This document shows, one piece after another, positions 18,205 through 27,196 of a stretch of DNA of 64,000 nt; position 1 is the stretch's first letter, and each line of letters opens with the position of its first letter. Position numbers and translations under genes: made by a program. Under the pieces are notes generated by a model. The model was not told where the DNA came from. It saw only the letters and a list, made by a program, of their open reading frames with translations, and made no database searches. This stretch comes from Methylomonas koyamae (lineage in GTDB: Bacteria > Pseudomonadota > Gammaproteobacteria > Methylococcales > Methylomonadaceae). The stretch is from assembly GCF_019669905.1 (NCBI RefSeq), contig NZ_AP019777.1, positions 3,162,001-3,226,000 on the forward strand, in the 5' to 3' direction.

Positions 18205-19293
18205 TTAGGCGTTACACGGCCGAACGCACCCCACATCGTCAGGCCGGGCCAGCAGCCCGCCGCGGCGACCTTTGAGTACGGCCTGAATCGCGGCGACAAT
18301 GGCCAAGGCTATTTCCTCCGGCGTTTCCGCGCCAATGTCCAAGCCCACCGGCCCGAACAAGCGTGTCTGCAATTTGGCCGCCAACCGCTCCGGCAGACTA
18401 TCCAGCAAGCGTTGCCGGCGCCGCGCCGGGCCTAGCAGGCCGACATACGGTATCTCCGACTCGGCCAAGGCCGCTAAATAACGTTGATCGTGTTCGATGT
18501 TATGGCTCATCACCACGCAGGCACTGAAGCGATGCAGTTGCAACCGTTCGGCCAAATTAGCCGCCTGCAGCGTGCACACGCAATCCGCGCCGGCAAAACG
18601 TCCGCCTTCCAGATATGCCGGACGCCGGTCGGCAACGGTTACTCGCCAACCCAGGGCCTTGGCGCCAGCCAACAGCGGGATCGCATCGTCGCCGGCGCCC
18701 AACACCAATAAATGGGTCGGCGTCCGCACGGGCTCGTAGAATACCGCGACGCTGTGGCCGGCAATTTGCTGATTTTCCAGACCGGCGCGCTGCGGTAATA
18801 GCGGGTGGGTCAATGGCCAAGCCGATAGTCCTCCGGCAAACGGCAGAAGCCGGCTGAGGCCGGCCGGAAAGTCGGGATGGTCGGATTCGACGACGGTTGC
18901 CAACGTGGCGGTTTGCTCGGCCTCGGCGGCCTGCACCAGCAGGCCCAAAGCGCCAAAGCCATCGTCGGCAACCAGCGTCTGCAAAAATATCCGCGCCGCG
19001 CCGTTGCAACCCAGGCCTAACCCCCACAAGGCGTCTTCGGCGGCCCTCATGTCGTAAAACAACGTTTTCGTGCCGCCGGTTTCGAACAGGATTTTGGCAT
19101 GTTCGATTAAGTCGCGCTCGAAACAACCGCCGCCCAGCAAACCTGTCAACTCGCCGTTCTGCCCGATCAGCATCCGCGCCCCGGCCTTTTGGTAGTTGGA
19201 ACCGATGGTTTCGATAATGGTCGCCATCACCAGCGGTCGCCGGCTTTGCATCAAGCTGGGATAGGCGGCTAACAGGCGATGGTGGCGGGACAT
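18205..19293 (-). CDS. XdhC/CoxI-family molybdenum cofactor maturation protein
   Basis: 362 aa. The N-terminal XdhC_CoxI domain contains RRPLVMATIIETIGSNYQKAG and LLGGGCFERDLIEHA, the conserved GGGC motif included. A C-terminal Rossmann-type half carries LLVLGAGDDAIPLLAGAKAL and the late ETPEEIALAIVAAIQAVL. XdhC-family proteins bind the molybdenum cofactor, help sulfurate it and deliver it to xanthine-oxidase-family enzymes. The gene starts one base after the stop of the Mo-subunit gene (TGAGATG), so translation is probably coupled. Its client is almost certainly that adjacent enzyme. Confidence 0.9.
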   Translation of the reverse strand: MSRHHRLLAAYPSLMQSRRPLVMATIIETIGSNYQKAGARMLIGQNGELTGLLGGGCFERDLIEHAKILFETGGTKTLFYDMRAAEDALWGLGLGCNGAARIFLQTLVADDGFGALGLLVQAAEAEQTATLATVVESDHPDFPAGLSRLLPFAGGLSAWPLTHPLLPQRAGLENQQIAGHSVAVFYEPVRTPTHLLVLGAGDDAIPLLAGAKALGWRVTVADRRPAYLEGGRFAGADCVCTLQAANLAERLQLHRFSACVVMSHNIEHDQRYLAALAESEIPYVGLLGPARRRQRLLDSLPERLAAKLQTRLFGPVGLDIGAETPEEIALAIVAAIQAVLKGRRGGLLARPDDVGCVRPCNA

Positions 19294-19294
19294 C

Positions 19295-21547
19295 TCAACT
19301 CCAACTCAAATCGGTTTTGCGCAACGGCAATTCGCGCACTCGAATACCGGTGGCGGCGAAGATGGCGTTGCACACCGCCGGCGCCAACGGCGGCAAGGCC
19401 GGTTCGCCGAGGCCGGTGACCGGAAAATCGGTCTTCAGGAAATGTACCTCGATCTTGGTTGGTGCATCGCCGATGCGGATCATCGGGTAATCGCCGAAAT
19501 TGCTTTGCACGATCCGACCTTTGTCGATATCCAGTTCCTGGAACAACAATGCACCCAAGCCGTCCACCACCGAGCCCTGGACCTGATTTTCCGCGCCGCT
19601 CAAATTGACAATCTGCGCGCCGATGTCGGTCGATACCACCACGCGGTCGACTTTCAATTTACCGTCTTTGGAAACCGTGACTTCGGCCACCTGAGCGATG
19701 TAACCGCGATGGCTGAAATGGAAGGCAATGCCCTGCCCCTGGCCGCGCGGAAAATGTTTCTTGCCCCACTCGGCTTTTTCGGCGACGTGGTGCAGCACAT
19801 GCTTCATCCGGTTCACGTCGTATGGGATGCCCTGCTCGCCGGTGCCTGGCAGAAAGCCCTTGTCGCCGAGCAGTTCCAAACGAAATGCCAACGGGTCCTT
19901 GCCGACGGCATGCGCCAATTCGTCGATAAAACTATGAAACACCCAGGCTAGTACATTGCTGCGTGGCGCCCGCCACGGCCCCATCGGGATGCCGCATTCC
20001 AACGCGGTATGTTCGATCCGGCAATTGGGCACCCAGCGACCAGGAAACTCGTCGCCGGACAAATTGGCCCCGGCGCCAAGCTCAATTACCGGTTTGCCGT
20101 CCTTGAACACCGGATGCGAAAAGGTGACGAAATGGTTGTGCCAGGCAATGAGCTTGCCAGCCTCATCGAGGCCGCCGCGCAGAAAATGAAAGCCGCCGGC
20201 CCGATATTGGTCGTGTTGCAGGTCATCCTCGCGGGTCCAGGTCAGTTTGACCGGGCCTTTTACGCGCTGCGCGATGGCCGCTGCTTCGATGATGTAATCC
20301 GGAATCAAGCGCCGACCGAAGCCGCCGCCGCTACGGGTGATGTGCAGCGTGATTTTGTCCTTGGGAATTCCCAACACTTCGGTGACGATTTTCTGGCCGG
20401 CTTCCGGATTTTGCGTCGGCGCCCAAATTTCGATGCCGCCGTCTTTGACCCAGGCCGTGGCGTTTTGCGGTTCGATGCTGGCGTGGGATATAAACGGGTA
20501 GCGGTAGGTCGTCTCCACCGTTTGAGCCGCCTTGGCCAGTGCGGTTTCGACATCGCCATCGTTGCGCAAAACTTCGCCGGCCGGCTGTTTAAACAGCGCC
20601 TTGGCCTGCTTGGCGAAACCCTGCCAACTTTGCTCGGCGACTTTGCCTGCGTCCCACTCCACTTTTAACTGCTTGCGGGCACTGAACGCCGCCCAGGTCG
20701 AGTCGGCGACAATCGCCACGCCCGGCAACAGTCCTTTCAGATTGGCGGTGCCGTCGATAACAAAAGCGTCGCGCACGCCCGGCAATTTTTTGATGTCGTC
20801 GAGATTGGCGCTAACCACCTTGCCAGCAAAAGCCGGCGACTTGACGTAAGTGGCGTACAGCAAACCGGGCAGTTGCACGTCGATACCGAACAAAGGCTTG
20901 CCGGTGACGACGGCCGGATTGTCGACGCCGCCGATGCGTCTGCCCAGCAAACGAAATTCTTGCGGATCCTTCAGTTTGATTTGGTCGGCCGGCGGCACCG
21001 GCAATTTGGCCGCAATCGGCGCCAATTTGCCGTAAGACAACTGTTTACCGCTGGCTAGATGGTGCACGGCGCTGCCACGGGCGACCAATTCGTCGGCCGG
21101 CAGTTTCCAGGTCAACGCCGCGGCCTGAATCAACATAGTCCTGGCAGTAGCACCGAGTTTGTGAAACTCCTCGTAATTGGTCGGCGCCGAGCGCGAGCCG
21201 CCGGCACTTTGGCTGCCGTAAATCGGATCGAGATCGCCCTGGACAATGACCACATCCCGCCAGTCCACTTCCAGTTCTTCGGCGATGACCATCGGCAACG
21301 ACGTTTTGATGCCCTGGCCGATTTCCGGCTGCTTGCTAATCAGCGTGACTTTGCCGTCCGGCGCGATGCGAATGAAGGCGTTGGGGCGAAACTCGTTGCC
21401 GCCAGCCTGAGCGCCGGGCTTGGCAACGCCCTTGCCGGCACCGCTGGCAGCATCGAAATAAAAGCCCAACACCAAGCCGCCGCCGGCTAACGCCGAGGTT
21501 TTCAAGAAATCGCGGCGAGCCGGATTGATCGGAGTATCGACTGTCAT
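19295..21547 (-). CDS. Molybdopterin-binding large subunit, IorB/aldehyde dehydrogenase type
   Basis: The start at 21547 overlaps the stop of the 2Fe-2S subunit (ATGA); longer versions of the frame upstream are out-of-phase readings of that subunit. 750 aa with a TAT signal ([15 protein letters not shown]). The domain layout is that of the isoquinoline 1-oxidoreductase beta / membrane aldehyde dehydrogenase group: substrate- and cofactor-binding blocks [30 protein letters not shown] and [16 protein letters not shown], then the conserved Glu region [15 protein letters not shown] near the C-terminus. Catalyses hydroxylation or oxidation of aldehydes or N-heterocycles in the periplasm; the real substrate is unknown. 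Works with the small 2Fe-2S subunit and XdhC in this operon. An electron-accepting cytochrome subunit is not encoded nearby. Confidence 0.9.
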   Translation of the reverse strand: MTVDTPINPARRDFLKTSALAGGGLVLGFYFDAASGAGKGVAKPGAQAGGNEFRPNAFIRIAPDGKVTLISKQPEIGQGIKTSLPMVIAEELEVDWRDVVIVQGDLDPIYGSQSAGGSRSAPTNYEEFHKLGATARTMLIQAAALTWKLPADELVARGSAVHHLASGKQLSYGKLAPIAAKLPVPPADQIKLKDPQEFRLLGRRIGGVDNPAVVTGKPLFGIDVQLPGLLYATYVKSPAFAGKVVSANLDDIKKLPGVRDAFVIDGTANLKGLLPGVAIVADSTWAAFSARKQLKVEWDAGKVAEQSWQGFAKQAKALFKQPAGEVLRNDGDVETALAKAAQTVETTYRYPFISHASIEPQNATAWVKDGGIEIWAPTQNPEAGQKIVTEVLGIPKDKITLHITRSGGGFGRRLIPDYIIEAAAIAQRVKGPVKLTWTREDDLQHDQYRAGGFHFLRGGLDEAGKLIAWHNHFVTFSHPVFKDGKPVIELGAGANLSGDEFPGRWVPNCRIEHTALECGIPMGPWRAPRSNVLAWVFHSFIDELAHAVGKDPLAFRLELLGDKGFLPGTGEQGIPYDVNRMKHVLHHVAEKAEWGKKHFPRGQGQGIAFHFSHRGYIAQVAEVTVSKDGKLKVDRVVVSTDIGAQIVNLSGAENQVQGSVVDGLGALLFQELDIDKGRIVQSNFGDYPMIRIGDAPTKIEVHFLKTDFPVTGLGEPALPPLAPAVCNAIFAATGIRVRELPLRKTDLSWS

Positions 21548-22017
21548 ACCGCCCCCTCTGCTGCCAGTTCGGCCGCGCGATGAATGCCGGCGCGGATACG
21601 TAAATAAGTACCGCAACGGCATAGATTGCCGTCCAGCGCCGCATCGATTTCCGCATCGCTGGGTTTGGGCGACTTTTTCAACAGCGCAGCAGCCGTCATG
21701 ATCTGCCCGGCCTGGCAATAGCCGCATTGCGGCACATCCAGTTCCTGCCAGGCTTTTTGCAAAGGATGGTCGCCGTTTTTGCTCAAACCTTCGATGGTCG
21801 TCACCTGCCGCCGTCCCACTTCGCCGACCGGCGTAATGCAGGCGCGAGTTGGCACGCCGTCCAGATGCACGGTGCAGGCCCCGCACTGGCCGATGCCGCA
21901 ACCGAATTTGCTGCCGACCAGTTGCAATTGGTCGCGCAACACCCACAACAACGGGGTTTCCGGGGCGGCATCCAGCGTTCGCGCCGCGCCATTGATAGAA
22001 AGTGTGTATTGGCTCAT
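21544..22017 (-). CDS. 2Fe-2S small subunit of a molybdenum hydroxylase (IorA-like)
   Basis: 157 aa from the ATG at 22017 (an upstream ATG at 22035 has no ribosome-binding site). The plant-type 2Fe-2S cluster ligands are Cys40, 45, 48 and 60 ([15 protein letters not shown]...C). The second, helical 2Fe-2S domain has Cys98, 101, 133 and 135 (CGYCQAGQ and CRCGTY). All eight cysteines are present, so the subunit should be functional. It passes electrons from the Mo centre of the large subunit, whose gene overlaps it by 4 nt. First gene of a three-gene leftward operon, divergent from the chromate operon. Confidence 0.93.
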   Translation of the reverse strand: MSQYTLSINGAARTLDAAPETPLLWVLRDQLQLVGSKFGCGIGQCGACTVHLDGVPTRACITPVGEVGRRQVTTIEGLSKNGDHPLQKAWQELDVPQCGYCQAGQIMTAAALLKKSPKPSDAEIDAALDGNLCRCGTYLRIRAGIHRAAELAAEGAV

Positions 22018-22232
22018 GTTGCCGGTGTACTCCATGGTTTGTGTTTTATAGCCTGTGCCCTTGCCTCGACCGCTCCGCTGAGTAAAGCAGAATCCATACC
22101 GCTTAGAGCCGGCGAATCAGGCTGGATTTCCGGGTCTTTCTCTCCGGCAATTGCTGATAACGCAACAAATACTGTTGATTTACTGGCGCCCTGTCAGCAC
22201 TCGAAACTATCCGGCAGCGTTGGTTGAAATTA

Positions 22233-22258
22233 ATATTTGTAAATCTCAAAACAAATAT
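22233..22258. promoter_or_regulatory. Perfect 8-bp inverted repeat upstream of chrB (candidate operator)
   Basis: ATATTTGT (22233-22240) and its exact reverse complement ACAAATAT (22251-22258) are separated by 10 nt. The repeat lies 14 nt upstream of the chrB start codon, in the AT-rich end of the 255-bp gap between divergent operons. ChrB proteins of other bacteria act as chromate-responsive repressors, so this could be an autoregulatory operator. That function is inference. Confidence 0.5.
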
Positions 22259-22272
22259 GTAGAGTAATTTAC

Positions 22273-23223
22273 ATGACCTGGAATTTACTGATCCTCAGCC
22301 TGCCCACAGAAAACGCCACGTTGCGCATGCGCGCTTGGCGCGGCCTGAAAAGCGCCGGTGCGGCGGTGTTGCGCGACGGCGTTTACCTGCTGCCGGAGCT
22401 TGCCGATTGCCGGCAAACCTTGGACGGCATCGCCGCCGATGTCAATGCCGCCGGCGGTAAAGCCTTGGTGTTGGCAATCGCCGACGCCGAACACGTCGAT
22501 CTGAAAGGCTACTTCGACCGCAGCAGCGATTATGCCAAGCTGATCGAAGCGGCCATTGCGATTCGCCAGCAACTAAACACCGACAGCGTCGGCGACTGCC
22601 TCAAGCAAACTCGCAAGCTGCGCAAGGACTACGCGCAATTGGCGGCCATCGATTTTTTCCCCGGCTTGGCCCAACAACAAACCGACGGTACCTTGAAACA
22701 ACTGGAACGCGCGATTGCCGTGGCGTTGGCACCGGACGAACCGCTCCCCGCCGACAGCGAAATCGCCCGCTTGCCGGCGGCCGATTACCAAGCCAAGACT
22801 TGGGCCACCCGGCGCCGGCCGTGGGTGGATCGGTTGGCATGCGCTTGGCTGATTCGGCGCTTTATCGATCCGCAAGCGACCTTTCTCTGGCTGGAAAGCC
22901 CGGCCGCCTGCCCGGACGAGGCCTTGGGTTTTGATTTCGACGGCGCCCGCTTCAGCCATGTCGGCGATTGGGTGACGTTCGAGGTATTGCTGGCCAGCTT
23001 TGGCCTGGAACAAGCGGCCTTGAAGCGGCTGGCGACGTTGGTGCATTTTCTGGACGTCGGCGGCGTGCAGCCGGCGGAAGCCAGTGGCGTCGAAAGCGTG
23101 TTGAAGGGTCTGCGGGACAGCGTGACCGATGACGACCGCTTGTTGAATCTGGCGACGGCGGTATTCGACGGCCTGTATACGGTATTTCAAGCTCCCCACG
23201 CAACGGTATCCGCCGATGACTGA
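22273..23223 (+). CDS. chrB: Chromate resistance protein ChrB
   Basis: 316 aa. The N-terminal half (WNLLILSLPTENATLRMRAWRGLKSAGA, LRDGVYLLP) and the C-terminal ChrB domain (TWATRRRPWVDRLACAWLIRRFIDPQATFLWL, FDFDGARFSHVGDWVTFEVLL, HFLDVG), described here in pieces, match chromate resistance ChrB proteins. In characterised chr operons ChrB senses chromate and regulates expression. It overlaps chrA by 8 nt and is followed by a chrC-type superoxide dismutase, giving the order chrB-A-C. Confidence 0.9.
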   Translation: MTWNLLILSLPTENATLRMRAWRGLKSAGAAVLRDGVYLLPELADCRQTLDGIAADVNAAGGKALVLAIADAEHVDLKGYFDRSSDYAKLIEAAIAIRQQLNTDSVGDCLKQTRKLRKDYAQLAAIDFFPGLAQQQTDGTLKQLERAIAVALAPDEPLPADSEIARLPAADYQAKTWATRRRPWVDRLACAWLIRRFIDPQATFLWLESPAACPDEALGFDFDGARFSHVGDWVTFEVLLASFGLEQAALKRLATLVHFLDVGGVQPAEASGVESVLKGLRDSVTDDDRLLNLATAVFDGLYTVFQAPHATVSADD

Positions 23224-24568
23224 CAACAAACTCCCCTCACCTACCGTACCCAGCCTGGCCGAAGCCAGCAAATTCTGGTTAAAACTGGGCTTTATCAGTT
23301 TCGGCGGCCCGGCCGGCCAGATTGCGATCATGCATCAGGAGCTGGTCGAGCGCCGGCGCTGGATCAGCGAAAAACGCTATTTGCACGCCTTGAACTATTG
23401 CATGGTGTTGCCTGGCCCGGAAGCTCAGCAACTGGCGACTTACATCGGCTGGCTGCTGCACAAAACGCCGGGGGCGTTGATCGCCGGCAGCCTGTTTTTT
23501 CTACCGGCGCTGTTGATACTAATCGGTTTGGGTTGGGTGTATATGCGCTTCGGCGATCTGCCCAGCGTGGCCGGCTTGTTGTACGGCATCAAACCGGCCG
23601 TCACCGCCATTGTGTTGTTCGCCGCTTACCGGATCGGTTCGCGGGCGTTGAGAAATCGCTGGCTATGGGCGATGGCCGCGGCGGCGTTTCTGGCGATTTT
23701 TGCGTTGCGGGTGCCGTTTCCGTTGATTGTTATTGCCGCTGGCCTGATCGGCGCCGCCGGCGGCCAATGGGCGCCACAGTATTTCACGGTCGGCGGCGGC
23801 CACGGCAACACCAAGGCCCATTTCGGCCCGGCCGTGATCGACGACGATACGCCAACGCCGGAACATGCGCGCTTCAGTTGGGGAAAATTCTATCGTTTGC
23901 TGGCGGTTGGTTTAGCGTTATGGGCCGGCGCACTCGGCTGGCTGTGCGCCGAATACGGCTGGCAAGGCGGCTTGACGCAGATGGGTTGGTTTTTTACCAA
24001 GGCCGCCTGGCTGACTTTCGGCGGCGCCTATGCGGTGTTGCCCTACGTGTACCAGGGTGCGGTCGAGCATTACCACTGGCTGACGCCGCAGCAAATGATC
24101 GACTCATTGGCTTTGGGCGAGACCACGCCCGGCCCACTAATCATGGTCAACACCTTCGTCGGCTTCGTCGCCGGCTGGGGCCAGGCCTGGTTTGGTGCGG
24201 ATTCGCCTTTTCTGGCCGGCAGCGTGGCTGCCATCGTCGTGACTTACTTTACCTACCTGCCCAGCTTTCTATTCATCCTGGCCGGCGGGCCGTTGGTGGA
24301 AACCACTCACGGCAATTTGAAATTCACCGCGCCGCTAACCGGCGTCACCGCCGCCGTGGTCGGCGTCATCGTCAATCTGGCCGCGTTTTTTGCTTATCAC
24401 GTGTTCTGGCCGCAAGGCTGGGACGGGCAGTTCGATTTATTTTCCGCCGTGCTGAGCCTGGCGGTGCTACTGGCGCTGTTTCGCTGCAAGATCGGCATTA
24501 TTCCGGTCATCGCCGGCTCCGCGTTGAGCGGCTGGCTGTGGCTGTTTTTACAACCCTGGTTCAACTAA
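23216..24568 (+). CDS. chrA: Chromate efflux transporter ChrA
   Basis: 450 aa, long-chain CHR-type transporter with two homologous halves. The first half has FGGPAGQIAIMHQELV and YCMVLPGPEAQQLATYIGWLLH. The second half has FGGAYAVLPYVYQGAVEHYHW and LGETTPGPLIMVNTFVGF. The duplicated GG...PGP motifs are diagnostic. ChrA extrudes chromate from the cytoplasm, using the proton motive force in characterised cases. The start overlaps the end of chrB (8 nt), indicating coupled translation; 12 bp separate it from the SOD gene. Confidence 0.94.
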   Translation: MTDNKLPSPTVPSLAEASKFWLKLGFISFGGPAGQIAIMHQELVERRRWISEKRYLHALNYCMVLPGPEAQQLATYIGWLLHKTPGALIAGSLFFLPALLILIGLGWVYMRFGDLPSVAGLLYGIKPAVTAIVLFAAYRIGSRALRNRWLWAMAAAAFLAIFALRVPFPLIVIAAGLIGAAGGQWAPQYFTVGGGHGNTKAHFGPAVIDDDTPTPEHARFSWGKFYRLLAVGLALWAGALGWLCAEYGWQGGLTQMGWFFTKAAWLTFGGAYAVLPYVYQGAVEHYHWLTPQQMIDSLALGETTPGPLIMVNTFVGFVAGWGQAWFGADSPFLAGSVAAIVVTYFTYLPSFLFILAGGPLVETTHGNLKFTAPLTGVTAAVVGVIVNLAAFFAYHVFWPQGWDGQFDLFSAVLSLAVLLALFRCKIGIIPVIAGSALSGWLWLFLQPWFN

Positions 24569-24580
24569 AGGAGTGTTGCC

Positions 24581-25336
24581 ATGGAATCCGTTACTACCCG
24601 CCGCGATTTTTTAAGCCTGGCCGCCGCCGGTGCCGCTTTGTCGATAGTCACGCCCGGCATCGCCCGCGCCGCCGAAACCGAGGCTCCGACTATTGCCTTG
24701 CCCAGCGCCTTTGCCGCCGACCACGCGCCAAAGCCTTTGGGTTTCGATCCGGCCAAACTGAACGGTTTGTCGGAGAAACTGATCCGTTCGCACTGGGAAA
24801 ACAATTACGGCGGCTCGGTCAAGGCGCTGAATGCGGTCAAACAAAAACTGTCGGTATTCTTGGAAGACGGCAATCTGCCGGCTTATATCTACAACGACCT
24901 GAAACGCGAGCACCTGCTGCGCACCGGCTCGGTGGTGTTGCACGAACTGTATTTCGACAACCTGGGCGGTAGCACCGCCCCGGACCCTGCGTTGAAAAAT
25001 CTAATCGCTTCCGCGTTCGGTTCGTTCGCAACCTGGGAAAAAGAATTCCGCCGCATCGGCGCCGGCTTGGGCGGAGGCTCGGGTTGGGTGACCTTGGGTT
25101 TGAATTTGCATACCGGCACCCTGGAAAACTACTGGCATTGGGACCACCAATACGCCCCCACCGCCAGCCTGCCGATTCTGGTATTGGATATGTACGAACA
25201 CTCCTACCAAATGGACTACGGCGCCGCCGCGCCGGCCTATCTGGACGCGTTCTTCAAAAACATTCAGTGGGAAACGGTGGCGGCGCGGTTGGACAAGGCG
25301 TTGAGGTTATTGGAAATTGCTCGTCAAGCTGGCTGA
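24581..25336 (+). CDS. chrC: TAT-exported Fe/Mn superoxide dismutase (ChrC-type)
   Basis: 251 aa; AAAGGAG precedes the ATG. A TAT signal (TTRRDFLSLAAAGAALS, cleavage near IARA) is followed by an iron/manganese SOD domain. Metal ligands are visible as SHWENNYGG, VLHELYFDNLGG and VLDMYEHSYQMDYG. These are the divergent variants seen in chromate-operon SODs rather than SodB. ChrC is thought to remove superoxide formed by chromate reduction. The TAT signal implies periplasmic action, which I find notable. The last five codons (RQAG plus stop) lie inside the 125-bp dispersed repeat starting at 25322. A second copy of the last 68 codons is found 482 bp downstream. Confidence 0.88.
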   Translation: MESVTTRRDFLSLAAAGAALSIVTPGIARAAETEAPTIALPSAFAADHAPKPLGFDPAKLNGLSEKLIRSHWENNYGGSVKALNAVKQKLSVFLEDGNLPAYIYNDLKREHLLRTGSVVLHELYFDNLGGSTAPDPALKNLIASAFGSFATWEKEFRRIGAGLGGGSGWVTLGLNLHTGTLENYWHWDHQYAPTASLPILVLDMYEHSYQMDYGAAAPAYLDAFFKNIQWETVAARLDKALRLLEIARQAG

Positions 25337-25446
25337 TGCAATGGCTTGGATGTAGGGTTCCGTCATGGCGGCAGAAGCCAAGCAAGGTACGCGTTGCGTA
25401 CCTGCGGGTTAAAGTCGACGACCAGGCGTTATCGACGCGATTGGCC
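25322..25446. repeat. 125-bp dispersed repeat, copy 1
   Basis: Three equally long copies occur: 25322-25446, 25804-25928 and 37681-37805. Shared landmarks are CGTCAAGCYGGCTGA, ATGGCTTGGATGTAG, CCGTCATGGCGGC, CTGCGGGTTAAAGTC and CGATYGGCC. This copy includes the end of chrC and, internally, the palindrome GGTACGCGTTGCGTACC (25385-25401). It matches copy 3 better than copy 2 in its second half (GACGACCAGGCGTTATCGA). Confidence 0.75.
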
Positions 25447-25610
25447 ATTAGCAGTCATAGAATGCACGCCAACCAATGGCGGCAAACCATCTGTGTCCAG
25501 TCAATTATCTGATTTGTCTAATAATCCAGACGTAGGGTACGCATCGCGTACCATTAAAAGGCCGTCATGGTGGCGAAAGCCAGAAGGTACGCGTTGCGTA
25601 CCCTACTAGG

Positions 25611-25818
25611 CTACTGGCATTGGGACCACCAATACGCCCCCACCGCCAGCCTGCCGATTCTGGTATTGGATATGTACGAACACTCCTACCAAATGGACTA
25701 CGGCGCCGCCGCGCCGGCCTATCTGGACGCGTTCTTCAAAAACATTCAATGGGAAACGGTGGCGGCGCGGCTGGACAAGGCGTTGAAGTTATTTGCAATT
25801 GCCCGTCAAGCTGGCTGA
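25611..25818 (+). pseudogene. Partial duplicate of the chrC 3' end
   Basis: 208 bp almost identical to 25129-25336, with only a handful of substitutions. It encodes the last 68 residues of the SOD (YWHWDHQYAPTASLPILVLD onward, including the metal-binding DMYEHSYQMDYG). It has no signal peptide, no N-terminal domain and no ribosome-binding site, so it is a non-functional fragment. The duplicated block continues into copy 2 of the 125-bp repeat, making 318 bp duplicated in tandem with a 482-bp period. Its left junction falls directly after a GGTACGCGTTGCGTACC palindrome (25587-25603). Confidence 0.85.
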
Positions 25819-25928
25819 GGCAATGGCTTGGATGTAGCGTACCGTCATGGCGGCGGAAGCCAAACCAGGTAGGCGTTGCGTTCCTGCGGGTTAAAGTCAA
25901 GGACCAGGGATTATTGACGGGATCGGCC
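25804..25928. repeat. 125-bp dispersed repeat, copy 2
   Basis: Second copy, overlapping the end of the chrC fragment. It differs in the central palindrome, which is degraded to GGTAGGCGTTGCGTTCC as in copy 3, and in the tail (GGACCAGGGATTATTGACGG). Confidence 0.75.
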
Positions 25929-25984
25929 AAAAGCCGACGGGCCTTTAAATGTTTGATCGTCCGATTAAGTGCTTTTATTAGATG

Positions 25985-26040
25985 GGTGGGCAAATTTGCC
26001 CACCATTGCAACCCGCGTGGGCACAAAAAGCCGTGCCCAC
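25985..26040. repeat. Pair of palindromic intergenic repeats
   Basis: GGTGGGCAAATTTGCCCACC (25985-26004) is a perfect 20-bp palindrome. Right after it, GTGGGCAC (26017-26024) pairs with GTGCCCAC (26033-26040) around an 8-nt loop. The two hairpins share the GTGGGC core, as in REP/BIME units. They lie just left of the IS630-type element. Confidence 0.65.
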
Positions 26041-26083
26041 CCTACCGGGCTGCAGTGGTCACGAATGATGAGCTCCACGCTGT

Positions 26084-27188
26084 TACTGCTCTTAAAATAA
26101 GTTAAGCCATATTCATGAGAAAATAGCCTCATGAAATGTAAAAGAGATTCCGACGGCCGAGAAATTGATCACCATACCCTGCAAGTGATGCGGCAGCAGG
26201 CGGTAAAAGCCGTAAAAAATGGGCAAACCGCGGCCAGCGTGGCGGCGGCGATGGGGGTCAACATACGCACGGTGTTTCGTTGGTTGTCCGATTTTGCCAG
26301 CGGCGGTCAAAATGCTTTGCTAGCCAAGAAGATCACGGGGCGCCCACCACTAGTGACGCCCGAAGAAATGCGCTGGATCGCCGATACCGTGCGGGACAAA
26401 ACACCCTGGCAGATGAAACTGGAGTTTGGCTTGTGGACCTTGTCGTTGATTGGCGAAATCATTTACCGTCAGTTTGGTAAACGCCTGACCGCACCGAGCG
26501 TAGGACGGATCATGCGGTTGCTGGGTTTTACAGCGCAAAAGCCCTTGTATCGGGCTTGGCAACAGGACCCGGTTTTGGTGGAAAAGTGGCAGGCGGAAGA
26601 GTTTCCTGCCTTGAAGGCCGAAGCCAAGCGCATTGGCGCGGTCATCTATTTTGCCGATGAAGCCGGCGTGCGTTCTGACTTTCATGCCGGTACTACTTGG
26701 GCGCCGGTTGGACGGCCGCCGACCGTGAAAACGACGGGGCGAAGGTTTGGTTTGAATTTGATCTCTGCGGTCAGTGCGCGCGGCGACTTTCGCTTCATGG
26801 TGCAAGAAGGCAACGTCACCGCCGAAGTGTTTGTCGAATTCCTGAGACGTCTGCTACGCGGTGCCGAACAGCCAATCATTCTGGTCGTCGACGGCCATCC
26901 GGTTCACAAGGCTAAGAGCGTTAAAACCTTTGTGGGGCAGCAGCAAGGTCGGTTGAAATTGGCTTTTCTGCCACCCTACGCGCCGCAATTGAATCCCGAT
27001 GAACAGGTGTGGGGCTATATCAAACCGCGAGTAGCCAAGCAAATGCCAGAAAATAAAATCGAATTAAAGAAACTCGTTCAATCCGCCATGCATCGATTAC
27101 AGAAACTCCCGGATGTTGTTAAATCTTTCTTCAGACACCCGGAATGCCAATATGCTGGCGGGTGACAATACTTTCTTTATGAGCAGTA
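26084..27188 (+). mobile_element. IS630-family insertion sequence, apparently intact
   Basis: Terminal inverted repeats are visible: left CTGCTCTTAAAATAAG from 26086, right end reading inward CTGCTCATAAAGAAAG from 27186. Both ends are flanked by TA (26084-26085 and 27187-27188), the target duplication expected for IS630/Tc1-type elements. The element between the TAs is 1101 bp and holds one uninterrupted transposase gene. It sits between the duplicated chrC fragment and the Mrr-type gene. Confidence 0.85.
26131..27165 (+). CDS. IS630-family transposase
   Basis: 344 aa. N-terminal helix-turn-helix domain (AASVAAAMGVNIRTVFRWL) and a linker with GRPPLVTPEEMRWI. The DDE catalytic core then shows Asp in FADEAGVRSDFH, Asp in LVVDGHPVHKA and Glu in LNPDEQVWGYIK (DDE, not DDD). 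The length is normal for the single-frame members of the family. No frameshift or stop was seen, so the enzyme may be active. Confidence 0.93.
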   Translation: MKCKRDSDGREIDHHTLQVMRQQAVKAVKNGQTAASVAAAMGVNIRTVFRWLSDFASGGQNALLAKKITGRPPLVTPEEMRWIADTVRDKTPWQMKLEFGLWTLSLIGEIIYRQFGKRLTAPSVGRIMRLLGFTAQKPLYRAWQQDPVLVEKWQAEEFPALKAEAKRIGAVIYFADEAGVRSDFHAGTTWAPVGRPPTVKTTGRRFGLNLISAVSARGDFRFMVQEGNVTAEVFVEFLRRLLRGAEQPIILVVDGHPVHKAKSVKTFVGQQQGRLKLAFLPPYAPQLNPDEQVWGYIKPRVAKQMPENKIELKKLVQSAMHRLQKLPDVVKSFFRHPECQYAGG

Positions 27189-27196
27189 AACGCATC

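Noticed and set aside
21548..21946. N-terminal extension of the Mo-subunit frame to 21946
   Set aside because: This stretch is an out-of-phase reading of the 2Fe-2S subunit; the TAT signal starts at 21547.
25567..25818. Chance 83-aa gene made from the chrC fragment
   Set aside because: Its first residues come from repeat DNA, with no ribosome-binding site and no signal peptide; it is a gene fragment.
25985..26040. CRISPR-like repeats
   Set aside because: Only two palindromes of different sequence with no regular spacers; REP-type hairpins instead.
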